Positions 1 through 11,544 of a stretch of DNA of 64,000 nucleotides are shown here, piece by piece; the stretch's first letter is position 1; each line of letters begins with the position of its first letter. This DNA is from Sphagnum magellanicum (Eukaryota > Streptophyta > Sphagnopsida > Sphagnales > Sphagnaceae), in the NCBI GenBank assembly GCA_021904315.1, contig CM038913.1, positions 929,958-993,957 of the forward strand, in the 5' to 3' direction. The notes below the pieces were generated by a model. That model was not told the DNA's origin, ran no database searches, and was given only the letters and a program-made list of their open reading frames with translations. The translations under genes were made by a program, and so were the position numbers.

Positions 1-411
1 AGATAGATTGCAGACGATGAGATGTGCAGAACAACCAGGCCCATTCCATCAAGACCCGCAAGCCATTCAGGATGAGCAGACAGCGTCTGTAATGTTTGAT
101 CTCTGTGTCACATAGTCGCATCCATATCAGTGGCAGCACTTCTACATGCTTGCTCCTGGATGCCGGCTTAATTGTGCACATTGTTTTCCTCCCCCCTATT
201 CCACTGAGTTTTCTGGATTTCAAGTCGACACACCAAAAACTCACATACTAGTTCATCAAAGAAAGGCTCACACAAGCTCGACGTATGTCCTAGAGAGACA
301 TTCTCTCAGGTTAAGTTAGAGATCTGAGTAAAAACAAGAAGCCATAAAATTTGTGAAACCGTAGCTCACTTTTGTGAAGCTTCTGCCGGCGAGGCGAAAA
401 TGAAGTAGCTC

Positions 412-691
412 TAAAGTCAGCACAAAGAAACTCATCATGCACAATATTTCCATACACATAGAAATCAATCTCTGAAACCAAGACCCCCTCCCACACATGT
501 TTGTCAAAATTTCTCTCGGACGATATGCGAAGGCAGTTCCAGATCTGACTCCCAGAGGGTCCAACAATCAAGCTATGGGTCCAACAGCCATAGCTTCAAC
601 CATCTTCTAAACAACACTCTGTCGTCTAACTACCTTTGCAACAGGGCTAACAAGAATGCACAGACCACAAATCCACAGTTGCAACAAAGAG
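412..691 (+). other. Open frame ending at a consensus splice donor, uncertain
   Basis: A plus-strand frame is open from about 412 to a strong donor AAGAG|GTAAGT at 691. It encodes a Ser/Asn/Gln-rich stretch (QQSSYGSNSHSFNHLLNN, NAQTTNPQLQQR). It has no ATG-defined start or recognisable domain, and no downstream exon could be joined. An overlapping minus-strand ORF (571-311) is equally unrecognised. At most one of these could be real. Confidence 0.15.
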
Positions 692-2726
692 GTAAGTTCT
701 TCTCTCTCCATTTTTGTTCACCGTGTGCAGACCTTCTCAATGGGTTTTTTTTGGCGATATTAGTCCTGTTTCTTTCCTTGTGACTTTGGAGACAGGGATG
801 AAGATGAAGGCCATTTGTTCATTACTGAGGACCACATTATTTGATAGAGGAAAAACCATGTAAATAAAATACAAGGATGGGAACCCATCCATCAAAAGTA
901 CAAGGCAAATGAGAACACAAGTAGACAAACCTAAAGGAAAAACAAAAGCAAACAATCAACAAAAATCAGGTAAAGACCCTATGCAAAGAGGATTCATGGA
1001 TACGAAATGACAATCAACGATAACTAAGAGGACCTAAGTTGAAAGAGTTGCCATCTACCATAAATTGGCTAGTGAGAAAGGTGCTTTAGGTATGATGTGT
1101 GGAAGAGATAAGGAAGACTGATCAAGTGCAGCAGCCCGTTGAAGAATCGTTATGGTTTGCACATGTTGCAGGGCTATTCACGTATGTTGTTGATAGTAAG
1201 AAACAAGCATCCAAGGAACTAAAGAGGATTGCTCATGATACACGATAATGGTTTGTGCACAAGCGGTCAAAAATGAAGATCAAAACCATTTGTTCATTAC
1301 TTGCAGAGGACCTCATTTTGATAGGAGACAAAGGTTGTTGCAAAATAGTCACTGGGTGTAGATAGGTAGTAATCTAGATGGAGTTTTGCAATTGAATATA
1401 GAGCATGGAATGTTGTAGTTTGGAGGGAGAGAAAAGGCCTTCGCACATGTAGCGAGGTTGCACTCCAAAATCTCACGGATGAAGCGTAAGGACTAAGGAC
1501 CCTTCAGGGATCAAGAATATAGGGGTTCATGTGTTTTGGCTTTTACACATTGAGCCCTAGGAGTTTAGACCTCAACTTTTAATGCACCTCTATTTTAACT
1601 TGCAAAAAATATATATAAACTAACCTTAGTCACATTAAAAATCCCATTTTGATGGAAATGCTAACTCATTCTAAAATTGATGTTTCTTTCTATTTTGTGG
1701 TTAACATAGGCCTAAAGATGATATTAAACCTGAAGGTGATATTAAGATGAATATGTGACTAAACTACCATTGTTAGTTTAGGTTATTTGACAAACCCTAA
1801 AAAAAATCACCATTCTTCATGAAAGAACTAGTAAAGAACCAATGATTAGATGATTATTTGACTTATTCAATTTTTTTTGAGAATTGTGATAAATATATCA
1901 AAATTTGGGTATTTGATTATTTGAAAACCATGGTTAACACATTAGAATCTTGGCATCATCATTTGTTTGGATGCAAATTTTCACTAAAGGGCTCAAAAAA
2001 TGGTCTAATGAACTACAAATGTGGAAAAAATCTGAAAAAAAAAGAGTCGATTTGCTAAATTTGTGCTGACCATCAATAGGCAATTGTAACTAGTGATTCG
2101 TTCTAGATTTCTTAGCATCACCTCAACCATAGATGGTTGGCGATGAAGGAGTCACATCCTTCTCTCTAAACAAAGAGGTTCACATTGGAATTTGGGGATA
2201 ATTATTAATTATTAATAATAAATACATTCATTAAGGCTTGAGATTAACTAATAGTTATATTGGGACAATTAGCTTACATTGTTCAATCAATAACAATCTT
2301 AAAAAATAATTATAGCTGTCCATCCGAAGTATTAAGTGCTTGGGAAGTAAGCTTGATAGATGTTATTAAGTGTATTATGGATAATGGAAGGTCCTCAATT
2401 GTCAAATTTTCTTGGGTGCTAGTTGGACTTACTTAAGAATTTAAAAGAAAAAAAAAGCCCACTTTGGACCTATTTTGAAAGATTCATGTTGCCAAAAAAC
2501 TGGGTTCACAAGTGGCCCAGAAGCCACATGTTCCTCCATCAAAATTACATGTGAAGCCATTTAGGCATATATGGGAGAGTAGCCCTATTGCCACTTGAAC
2601 ACATTTTATAATCTATTAGAAAAAAAACCCTGCTTGGCATCGGCTAACTGCATGCCTTATGCAAGCATAATCGGCAGGACTTGACCATTCCATAGTACAT
2701 TTTGGTACATGTTATTACAGTTGTAT

Positions 2727-2792
2727 GATCATCACCAGAAGATTATTGCATATAATGTGGTCAACAAAATGACATAATCTGCCACCCTAGAC
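2727..2792. repeat. 66-bp direct repeat, copy A
   Basis: gatcatcaccagaagattat ... atctgccaccctagac; aligns without gaps (about 75% by eye) to 3826-3891. Confidence 0.7.
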
Positions 2793-3825
2793 CTTAATTG
2801 TTAGAACAGAGCCAGCATCTCTTTTGTTAAACCTTACCGCGGAAGACAAGCCTCTACTCTCATTGGTAATTTGCTGTTATTTCCCATAACCAGTGAGAGG
2901 ATGCTGGTTACCCGAAATAACTGAGGTGCAAGTTATATTCTATAACCAGTGTCCTTGAGCTGGTTACCACCCATAACCTTCTGTTTAGAGGTTTGAAAGC
3001 AACCCCGTAACCCTCATGTGAGTGGAGGAAAAGTTTCATAACCTTCTTGTAAATGGATGAAAAAATATATAGCCCTTCTCTCTATGGACGAAAATTCATA
3101 ACCATTCTTTGTCCAGATGATAAAGTCATCCCTAAAGTCACGCTCTCTTTCACCACCTATCCCCTCTCTGCAAAGTAAGGAAATTTTATTAAAACTCAGT
3201 ATGAGATGCTGAAACTCAGCATTTAAGGTTCGAGAGTAATTATAGTTGTTGTATAGGTAGGAGTGGTGAAAATATATGTAGCAGCAGTGAAGGCGCTCAG
3301 GGAAAAGGAAAGAGGGGATGAAACTCAGTTTAACACCAAAATTGGTGGAAAAACTAGTTTGGGTGCCAGTTATTTCGTTTTGTAAAATTTCATTCCCAAT
3401 TAAACATTTGATACCCTATTATGCCGAAACTGGCCGTTCTCGCCCCCTAATCGCTTGACTTCCGGATAACTTTGATGTATGCAAGAAAAAAAAAGAGAGG
3501 GAGAGGAGGCTATGCATCCTGAGAGATGAGGGGAGGACCAATCAGAAGCTTGAAAAGCTCTGAGCAGAAGGTTATGTGTGTAAAGTCACGGTTTTTATGT
3601 ATTTATTTATTTATAAAATTCAATTTTGTGGTTTTGAAGGTGTGGCGATTTTTTTTCATTTTTTCAGCAATTTTTTTTCTAATTTACACTCTTAAAAAAC
3701 AGAAATTTTCCAAAACAATTTGTCGCCGCATTGAGAAAATTCGCCACAGAAAAAACGCTGATAGCCACTAGTATTCTTGTCTGTATAGCCATTAGTACAG
3801 GTGTTCCGCTCTTATTACGAGTGTA

Positions 3826-3891
3826 GATCATCACCGGAATATTCTGGTATATAATATGGCCCAGAAAGTCACGAAATCTGCCACCCCAGAT
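3826..3891. repeat. 66-bp direct repeat, copy B, just upstream of LPXB
   Basis: gatcatcaccggaatattct ... atctgccaccccagat. Copy B sits directly before the GC-rich LPXB promoter region. Confidence 0.7.
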
Positions 3892-3895
3892 ATTA

Positions 3896-4059
3896 GTGTC
3901 ATGGAATGTCCTCGCCCCTTGCCCATTATGCCGCGTGCGTCGTCGCCTAGCGCGCCCTAACGGGGGCTCCACTTCGATCCGTTCTCTACGCACACAAGAA
4001 GCGCACAAGTTGCTCAAATCTCTTGTGCGCGCGTCTTCGGTTTTGCAGAGAGGCTGACA
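3896..4059 (+). promoter_or_regulatory. GC-rich putative core promoter / 5' UTR of LPXB
   Basis: The 160 bases before the LPXB ATG are much richer in G+C and CpG than the surrounding AT-rich DNA (for example gccgcgtgcgtcgtcgcc, agcgcgcc). Retained CpGs in otherwise CpG-poor DNA suggest an unmethylated, active promoter and leader. I see no convincing TATA box within 100 bp of a plausible start site, so a TATA-less promoter is possible. The transcription start cannot be placed from sequence alone. Confidence 0.4.
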
Positions 4060-4981
4060 ATGTGGAGATGTTGCGAGAATTTTTCTCCTCTTAAGTACGC
4101 TCTCTCTTCCACCTTGCTTCCTTGCTGCCGCTTCAGCTCTCACTTCAAAGCTCCCTTCTCATCTCACTGCCATGGAAAAGGAGGGGGAGCAGCAGCAGGT
4201 GCAAGGAATGAGAAGCTCCGGGTGTTTATTGTCGCAGGAGAGCCTTCCGGAGACTTGATTGGCAGTCGCCTAATGGCATCTCTCAGACGTCTGTCTCCCA
4301 GACCATTGCAATTCGCTGGCGTTGGCGGGTATGTTGGTGATTTCATAGCCCGCCCGCACGCACGTGATCATTTGTTTTGGCTTGCTGTGTCTGCGTTCTT
4401 TTGTTTGTTTTGCTGATTTCGAGTTGAGTTTGTTGAATGAAATTGCAGGAACTTGATGAAGAGAGAAGGATTGGTTTCGGAGTTTCCTATGGAAGATATT
4501 GCTGTCATGGGAGTTGCAGAGCTGCTCCCTCACCTTGTTCGCATCTGGGTAAGACTCTTGCTCATGATAGTCGTGACTGATTCGATCTTCTCTCTCTCTC
4601 TCTCCATGGATGTTCTCAAAGAGATGGATTGTTTGGAATTGATTTTATGTAGCAACTGCAAGTGGTGAGCAAACAGTGTGATTCTCATGCATTAGCGCAA
4701 TTGTGCATCAAGACTAGAATGTGCAAGAACACTCTAGTCTCTGATGTTTTGTGCAACGTCAACTGTCATAGCAGCACTCTCTGTAGGTTAAACTATAGCT
4801 GGAAATTTGAGCTCAATTCTTTTGCTCAGTGTTCTGCTGAAAACTCTCTGAAATAGGTGCGCCTGCGGCAAACAGTTACAGCAGTGATGGACTTCAGACC
4901 ACATGTAGTTGTGACAGTGGATGCCAAGGGTTTCTCATTTCGTGTTCTTCGCAGCATCACAGGTAATTTCTCCTTGTCATG

Positions 4982-5014
<33 letters not shown>

Positions 5015-7353
5015 GGTCATGTGCAATTCCTGATTACTGCAAGGTGGGAGATTTTGCAGCCTTCCAAGTTCCAAAAGAGCATTCATTTTACTCAGAAGTG
5101 CTTGCTATTGATGTAGTTTTCTTATCTTTCTAGATGCATACAGGAGATTGGGAGTGTCACGGCCACCTTTAGTGCATTATGTGGCACCCTCATCTTGGGC
5201 CTGGAAAGGTGGGGAAAACAAGCTCAAGAATTTGGCTGACACATTGGACCATCTACTGTGTATCCTTCCCTTTGAAGCAGCACTGTTCAAAGCTCATGGG
5301 ATTAAGGCAACTTACGTTGGGCATCCTGTTTTGGAAGATGCTTTTACAAGTGTTGCTGTATGCACTTCCTGGTGCCTGAGCCCTCTTGCATCTGTAGCTG
5401 ACACACAAAACGTGTACCTTTTGAAACTTGGTTGCTTACTCACAACATACAGTGTATGAACATAGTTCTGTACACCCCCATTGGCAGATCCTGATAACCA
5501 TCTCTCCTTGGGTACAGTGAAAAGCCACAGATTTGTCTGGAATTTTTTGTTGTTTTTTGTTTAGACGACACAGGACATCTGAATGTCATTTAGGGTTACT
5601 GAGAACTGGTATTTGTCTCACAGACTGGAGAGAATCCTGCACATTGCAGATGGTGGATCAAAGGAAGTAAAAGCTGTTCTCGACAAGATTTTGGATTGCA
5701 ATCTGGTATGTTTGTTACATCTTGTAACTTCCAATGCCAATATAAACCTAGCAGGAATTTTTCCCTCCAACAGTTTGCTATGCTTCACAGGTCATTTCAT
5801 GGATCAATGGAGGGTTTGGTTCAAAGGAATTCATCCCAGTTGTTACTTGACTCTTCGCTACCAGACTATGACCTTACTCTGCACAACAGAGCAGTCCTCA
5901 TGAATTGGTCCCCATATGCAATAGAGCATTTGTCATTCGAATCACTGTCTGTAGCCTTCTCTTTTCTGTGCATCTGTAAATGATTCTCATCAGTTCATAT
6001 GCCATCCTTTGACTCCAACTTGACCATTCCATGATGCATGTCTCCCTTTCCCCTTGTTGTGATCAAAGGCTTCTTGTCAAACTTATTGGGTCCAAAGGAA
6101 ATTAAGGACATTAACTTCTGCTGATAGCAACTGTAGGCTTGAGAAGTCAATTCCTGTCAGAGATTTGTAATACTACTCTGTGTGCATGTCCTTCTGACTT
6201 TATTCTGTCACTGGTTTATTGGACAGCAGGGTCAACTGTGGTTTGCGTGTTACCGGGAAGTCGAGCACAGGAAGTAAAGCGGATGCTACCTCTTTTTGAA
6301 TCAGCATTGGATCTTCTAGCAGACAAGGTGCCAATGTTGACAGCAATCATTCCAACTGCACCTAGTCATGTCATCACAGATGCAGTCACAGAGGCAGTGA
6401 AGTCATGGAAGACACCTAACATTCTGCTGCCTTATGCTTCAGAGAAAGACAAGTACAGTGCTTTTGCTGTAAGTTTCAGGACCTGGGTAGACCTGTCCAA
6501 AGAAGCCCATATTCACTTGAGATCTTTGTTCACAGTTCTAAATGTATCAGAAGGACCTACACCATACTTGTGGCAATTGGTTCGACTTACTCTTCCTTTC
6601 AGATTTTCTGTATTTCTCCTGTCATCTTTGGCATTGAGCAATTGCGGTGATGTGCTTTTTACTTTTATTTCAGGCAAGTGATGTCAGCTTGTGCACATCT
6701 GGGACCGCTGTGCTGCAGCTACAAATGGCACGAGTACCTACAGTTGTAGCTTATCGTGCTCACCCTCTGACTGAGTGGCTCATCAAGTCACGAACAAAGT
6801 TGCACTACATTTCACTGCCCAACATCTTACTGGATTCACCAGTAATTCCTGAGGCCCTCTTTGCTGATTGTACACCCCAACGACTGTTTACCCTTCTGTG
6901 GTACACAACTTGCCTGTTCTCACATGTGCATGGACTTGACCAAACTAGCTTTGAACAGGTAGTCAGATGCATCAGGTCAGGTGCTAGTGGAAATTAACCT
7001 GTTTGTCGCTTATTTCATGTCACTTAACTTTCTGAGAGCCTGATATTTGAAAGTTGGTGAAGATCAGAAACAGTCAAGTTATATTCTTTCATTTTGTCTT
7101 GGGATTTCACACTTCAAGTCCAAACTAACTCAGCTGTGTGCTTTACTTTCTCAGTCAAGTATTGGAAGACAGTGAAGTGAAGGAGCAACAAGCAAAAGCA
7201 GCAGAGCAAGTGCTATCCATGCTGGTCCCTCCCCAACAAAGTGTGCTAGAATCTACTGGGTCTTTGTGTAGTGTTGAAAATGTTTTTGACTGGAGACCAA
7301 GTATGGCTGCAGCATCAACTATCTTGACTTTGCTTCAAATTGATAAAACATAA
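4060..7353 (+). CDS. LPXB: Lipid-A-disaccharide synthase, LpxB type (8 exons, 481 aa)
   Basis: Glycosyltransferase (GT19 family) that joins UDP-2,3-diacylglucosamine to lipid X, giving the lipid A disaccharide; plant homologues are reported to act in mitochondria. Exons placed by frame and splice sites: 4060-4328, 4449-4548, 4857-4962, 5134-5357, 5624-5705, 6230-6468, 6674-6900, 7155-7353. All junctions are GT/AG and keep one frame to TAA at 7351-7353. Family motifs in order: VAGEPSGD (58-65), FAGVGG (85-90), FPMEDIAVMG (102-111), VTVDAKGFSFR (142-152), HYVAPSSWAWK (173-183), YVGHPVLED (219-227), LPGSR (268-272), CTSGT (347-351), then YRAHPLTEW and SLPNILLDSP. Residues 1-50 are Ser/Arg/Cys-rich with few acids and read as an organellar transit peptide. 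Length matches plant LpxB. Exon 5 (82 nt) is the least conserved, but its phases fit both neighbours exactly. ORFs running through introns are spurious. Confidence 0.93.
4984..5012 (+). repeat. (CT)n microsatellite in LPXB intron 3
   Basis: Perfect CT dinucleotide run just after the 3' end of exon 3, on the sense strand of LPXB. It provides a polypyrimidine stretch but sits too far from the acceptor at 5132-5133 to be its tract. Confidence 0.95.
6949..6975 (+). other. Possible 27-nt cassette exon inside LPXB intron 7
   Basis: Between exon 7 (ends 6900) and exon 8 (starts 7155) lies a 27-nt segment preceded by ctag and followed by gtcagg. Included, it would add nine codons in frame without a stop. 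Skipping it gives a gap-free fit to the family at this point (LLCQVLED), so the constitutive form most likely omits it. It may be coincidence. Confidence 0.15.
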
Positions 7354-10126
7354 GTTATCGTGCATATGTGATGCTTGTAATTTGTCATGCTTGTTTCGTG
7401 GGTACTGCATCTTAGGCTTTGTCACATGGCTCCAGTTAAGGCAAAGTCAATCTTCCAAGAAATGTGGTTTTTCTGCACAATATGACACAAAGTCCCTCTT
7501 ATGTGCACTTCAAATTCGGCACCAACAGCTTATTTATTGCTTTGAAGCCAATTATCAATTGATCTGAGAGCCAATATCGTGTCATCTGCACATTGAATCT
7601 AGAACAGTGCTTTATACTAGCCTGGCAGAGAAGGCTCACCATTTCCATGGTGCTTTTGCATTATCTGTGAGGTTTCCAGTCAAGGTTTTCTCAATCACAA
7701 TGTGCTTGCAGTTCATTGCAGTGACTGAATTTGACCCTCAAGGAAATAGTTATGTATGTGTCACTATTGACACATTGTGGACAAATGAATTGGACAGAGA
7801 CACATGCAACTACATCTTCTTGGATACTTCATTTCTGTCACAGGACTTGTACTTTCAGTTCAGCAATACATTTTCAACAGACTGAAGAACATTTTCTTCT
7901 TGCAGTTTGCAGATGCCTGCACACATGTTTGATTTGTAAGACTAAATTGAAGCTTTCATTCAAAGCATTGTTATATGACTAAGCAGGAAGGCTCAGACAT
8001 CATGAGAGTTTCTGTGCTTCAGCTTTGCACTATGAAATCTGGTCCTCTGCACATGTTGGTGTCTCTAGAAATGCATTATAGCAGGTAAGAAGTGGCAACA
8101 TCCTTAATCTTAAAAGTTTGAGATTTGCTACTACTTACAATCATGGTTGAATTTGGGATGCATGATGCTCAAATTGATTCACAACTCTTCCAAGATTATT
8201 GAGCTGTGTGGCCCAGATTGCCCTCGCTCGTCAATCTCCTCATTCAGTCAGTCTGAGACATCATTGATGAAGTGATTACCTTTGGTGGCACCATCTCTGG
8301 TGGCTGTAACAGACCTGCTGCTTTGCTGTAGCACAGCGTGTGCTGCAGTAAGCTCTCTTTCACTGGTGTAAGACCAGCTTAAGCAAAGAGAACAGCAAGG
8401 AAAGACTCCTTGCCACTACTCTTGCCTTCTCCTCCACAGCTTTCACCATCTTCACTGCCATCTCTATATCTTCCTCCCTTGTTTGGCCACTGCAAACTCC
8501 CACTTCGCAGAGATCATTAACATCATTGTGATGTTGAACATCTCTGCTGCAACTTCTTGTCTACCTTCACCTCCAGCAATCTCCTGCCTAACAGCTTCCT
8601 CATCACCACTATATCCTGAATTTCCTTCTCTAGAAGCTACTGACAGACACCTCTTCCATTAACAGCAATAACAGATTCTCTCTTGGGTTCCTCACTGCTT
8701 CTTCCCCCCACTATTTCTCCATGGGGCTCCAATTCTCACAGTGATGAGGAATCATCAGCACAAGTACCACCTGCCCTCACTTGTCCTCCTACCATGGATT
8801 CAGTTGATGCTAGTCCAGTATCACCCACTGATCACCTTGAAGCATTCATGGCTCTACTGGTGCAAAGGAGGGAAAAAACAACACAATTCAGAAAAATAAT
8901 GAAACAACAATCCTGATACCATAACAACAGACAATGAAACATCTGCTACTGCCAATGATGCAAACTGTTCATGTGATCAGTGCAACCCGAGGCTGCTGCT
9001 GTTGCAACCACAAGTTTACTTCAGAATACCAAGAAGCTCAAGAAGACAAACCCAGGATCCACTATGCAGTAATCACTTTCAAACATATGGACATAGTCTC
9101 TTCAAGTCTTTAGCTTTTCACTTTCATTAGTGCACAAAATTGGGACAGCATTCTCTGGATCAGACAATTTGAGCTCCATTTGCAGAGAGAAGTATGCACA
9201 TCATCAATCATCACAGAATCTCAAAATTATAGAGCCTAGCAGCTCAGTTGAAGCTGAGATGCTTGCTCCCAGTCAAGGTCACAGGACTCAACAGGACATT
9301 GGGCTTTTTAACCAATGTCTCAGTTACCAGAGTCTAGTCTGTAGCTTCAGAGCTTGCCTCATATGTTTTGTTGTAGAAATAACCTGTCTCTTATGGTCAA
9401 GAAGATGTCCATACATTTGAATTCCAAGGTGCCATGGCTATGGATTTTATCACATTCAAGTTTCAGATACAGCTGCTGCTGCTGCATCTAAGTCTTTAAG
9501 AAATGCAATTCTAATTTTTGTAATCCATAAGTGCTGCTGAGGAGCGATTTGGTTTGGAAAAAGGTAGATGCAAAACTGCTGGCTCAGTTCTCATGGTTGA
9601 AGCAATTACTGAAAGACAAACATGATGTAGCAATTGTGGGTTGCTTCTTGCGATGAGATAGATCCACAACCTACGGGTGCAGAAGGATCCCAAGGTCCAC
9701 AAATAATGGGTGTGGAAGGAAGGATCCCAATCTCCTCTCTCTCTCTAACATCTTTTGTGGCTCAATACACAAAATTGGATATAGCAGTGTAATCCAAGGC
9801 AAATCAGATTGCTTCTTGAAAGCTTGATCATTAATACGGTGAGAGACTTCTGATCAGGATGCTGCAAAGATTAACCACTCTTTGAGAGCGTACATCTACA
9901 TCACAAAAACAAGTGTGGCAAGGGTCTCACAAGTCTACCATATCTACTAGTAGTAGTAGTCTGGAAGCACATTTTTCTCACTTCATTCTCCAAGAAGCAA
10001 AATGCTGCTTCAATCTACTGAGAAGTATTGCATACGTTCATCATTAGGGCATAGTTTTTCTCACTATAATTCCTCCTCATATGTATAATTTATATGGGTC
10101 TCACTGTTATGTAGTCTGTTTTGGTT
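7354..10126. other. LPXB 3' flank, no gene seen
   Basis: No domain-bearing ORF and no clear polyadenylation signal. It is less AT-rich than the distal half of the window and may include LPXB 3' UTR. The ORF at 8683-8916 (Ser/Pro-rich, 77 codons) has no recognisable features. Confidence 0.5.
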
Positions 10127-10520
10127 GCTAGAAATCACTGCCCAGGTTGAGTACCAGAATCTGCAGACATCTTAGTTGGGCCTGTACTCTCTCATTTGGT
10201 TTGCTAGAAATCACTTTCAGTGGGTTGAGTAGCAGCTAGAATCTGACATGACATCTTAGTTGCCACTAGTCTCTGTCAGTTTGCTAGTAATCACTGCCAG
10301 TGGGCCGAGTAGCAGCTAGAATCTGACATGACATCCTAGTTGCCAGTAGTCTGTTGTGGTTGGCTAGCTAGAAATCAGTACTGCCAGCAGGGTGGGCCAA
10401 GTAGCAGCTAGAATCCGACATGACCAGATCTAATTAGTTGCCAGTACTAGAAATCTGTTTTGGGTTTTGCTAGAAATCGCTGCCAGGTGGAATAGTAGAA
10501 GGATCTGACATCTTAGATGC
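10127..10520 (-). repeat. Degenerate tandem array of the terminal coding segment of the 8-Cys gene
   Basis: Five units start with gctagaaatc or a variant at 10127, 10203, 10283, 10367 and 10469 (spacing 76, 80, 84, 102). The last unit is the 3' end of the CDS: read on the minus strand it encodes the final SKMSDPSTIPPGSDF and stop. The other four lie in the 3' UTR or flank and carry diverged copies of the same end, including the TGATTTCTAGC-like stop context. Direction of copying (gene to flank, or flank to gene) is not decided by the sequence. Confidence 0.75.
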
Positions 10521-11544
10521 CAGAGCAGCAGTGGTCTTCTTCTTAGCCTTCCATCTCCTGTGCATGAAGAAAGCTGCAGATGCAATTATGGCTGCCAATG
10601 TGAGAGCCAACACGACTGCAAGCCATGTCATTGTTGTTCTGTACTCTGCCACCTTTGAAGCTGCAACACAAAATCAACAAATCATCATCACCATCATCAG
10701 CAATGAGCATCAGCAGCAGACAGCATCGTCATCAAGAAGAAAAAGTACTCAACTCTTTGAGCACTTTGTTGAGTCTAACTTGAGGAGCAACAACAAGGAG
10801 CAGAAGAAGAAGAAGAAGAAGAAGAAGCTGCTGGTGGGTCACTGAGAGATGGATGAGGCTTGCTCGCAGCAACAAGAAGAAGATGGGTTACTCACCAAGG
10901 TGAGCTGAGCTACCGGCACTGGGATATGGGTCAGTCCAATCTGGAAGATTGTTTTCCCGTGGAACCATGTACAGAGGACATGTCTGGCACAACTGGGTGT
11001 TGACGTTGCAGAGGCCGGGCATGCGCTTCTGTTGCGTGCTGTTGACAATGCTTGGTGGGTAGAAGGTGACTTTGCAGAAGCAAGCAGGCAGTACAGTGGA
11101 CACATTGGTGAGGCTGCTACAACACTCGGCTGACGGCATCGCATCTTGGTTGATGAGAAAAGGCAAACAAATCTCGAGCTGGTTGATAGAGCTTTGGCCG
11201 TCGGAGAAAGAGCAATTCTCCAACGAAACCATTGAAGTGTTGGGAAATGAGCATGTGGGTACTAGCTCAACATCAGCAAATGTTGCAGCAGCAGCAGCAG
11301 CAGAAGAAGAAGAATCCAGTACTTTACGTCCACCCACGTCCGGCTGCTGCTGCTGCAGCTTCGTCTTCTCGACAGGATACACAACAACTCCTCCTGCGCG
11401 GCCTACATCGACTGCTTCCTCTCCCCCTGCTACCAACATCACACTCATCATCAGTGCTACCACCACAAACATCAAGGCCCGAATCTCACGAGCTCCCAGT
11501 CTCATGCTTCTCGTCTTCCTCATCATCACCGCCTCTGCCTTCAT
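10470..11544 (-). CDS. 8-cysteine lipid-transfer-like protein with C-terminal membrane anchor (2 exons, 279 aa)
   Basis: Exon 1 is 11544-10896 and exon 2 is 10660-10470; the 235-bp intron has donor G|GTGAGT and acceptor TTGCAG, and the frame is kept (phase 1). Residues 22-41 are a hydrophobic signal peptide or signal anchor. A low-complexity Gln/Ser/Ala stretch (64-87) follows. The core has Cys at 98, 111, 126, 141-142, 155, 157, 179, 186 and 189, giving the C-C-CC-CxC-C-C order of the plant lipid-transfer/2S-albumin fold; EICLPFL, AECCSSL and LPACFC are typical. Residues 229-249 form a transmembrane helix, followed by basic stop-transfer RRWKAKKK and a short Ser/Pro tail. Family members bind lipids at the cell surface, but the ligand cannot be read here. 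A transmembrane anchor rather than a GPI signal is unusual. ATG 11544 is the first in frame; Met7, 8 or 14 could also start. The plus-strand ORFs opposite are shadows. Confidence 0.72.
10803..10827. repeat. (AGA)n microsatellite in the intron of the 8-Cys gene
   Basis: Run of aga/gaa triplets inside the intron (CTT repeats on the sense strand, upstream of the acceptor). No coding significance. Confidence 0.9.
11284..11312 (-). repeat. Triplet-repeat stretch encoding poly-Ser/poly-Ala in the 8-Cys gene
   Basis: A gca/gaa triplet run in exon 1 gives Ser78-81 and Ala82-87 on the minus strand. It forms the linker between the N-terminal hydrophobic segment and the cysteine domain and is likely length-polymorphic. 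Confidence 0.8.

Larger units (their letters stand above)
692..3895. other. Intergenic DNA upstream of LPXB
   Basis: AT-rich, no supported gene. Contains a diverged repeated fragment (798-855 and 1272-1335, sharing ccatttgttcattac), ataacc-rich sequence at 2880-3130, and the 66-bp repeat pair. Confidence 0.6.

Noticed and set aside
3679..4143. Minus-strand ORF of 154 codons
   Set aside because: Lies opposite the LPXB promoter and first exon; Arg-rich translation results from the GC-rich sequence, and no domain is visible.
5583..5983. Plus-strand ORFs within LPXB suggesting extra coding sequence
   Set aside because: The phase-correct exon 5 (5624-5705) uses another frame and joins its neighbours exactly; the remainder is intron.
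8683..8916. Ser/Pro-rich ORF of 77 codons downstream of LPXB
   Set aside because: No family, no splice or upstream support; chance opening is likely.
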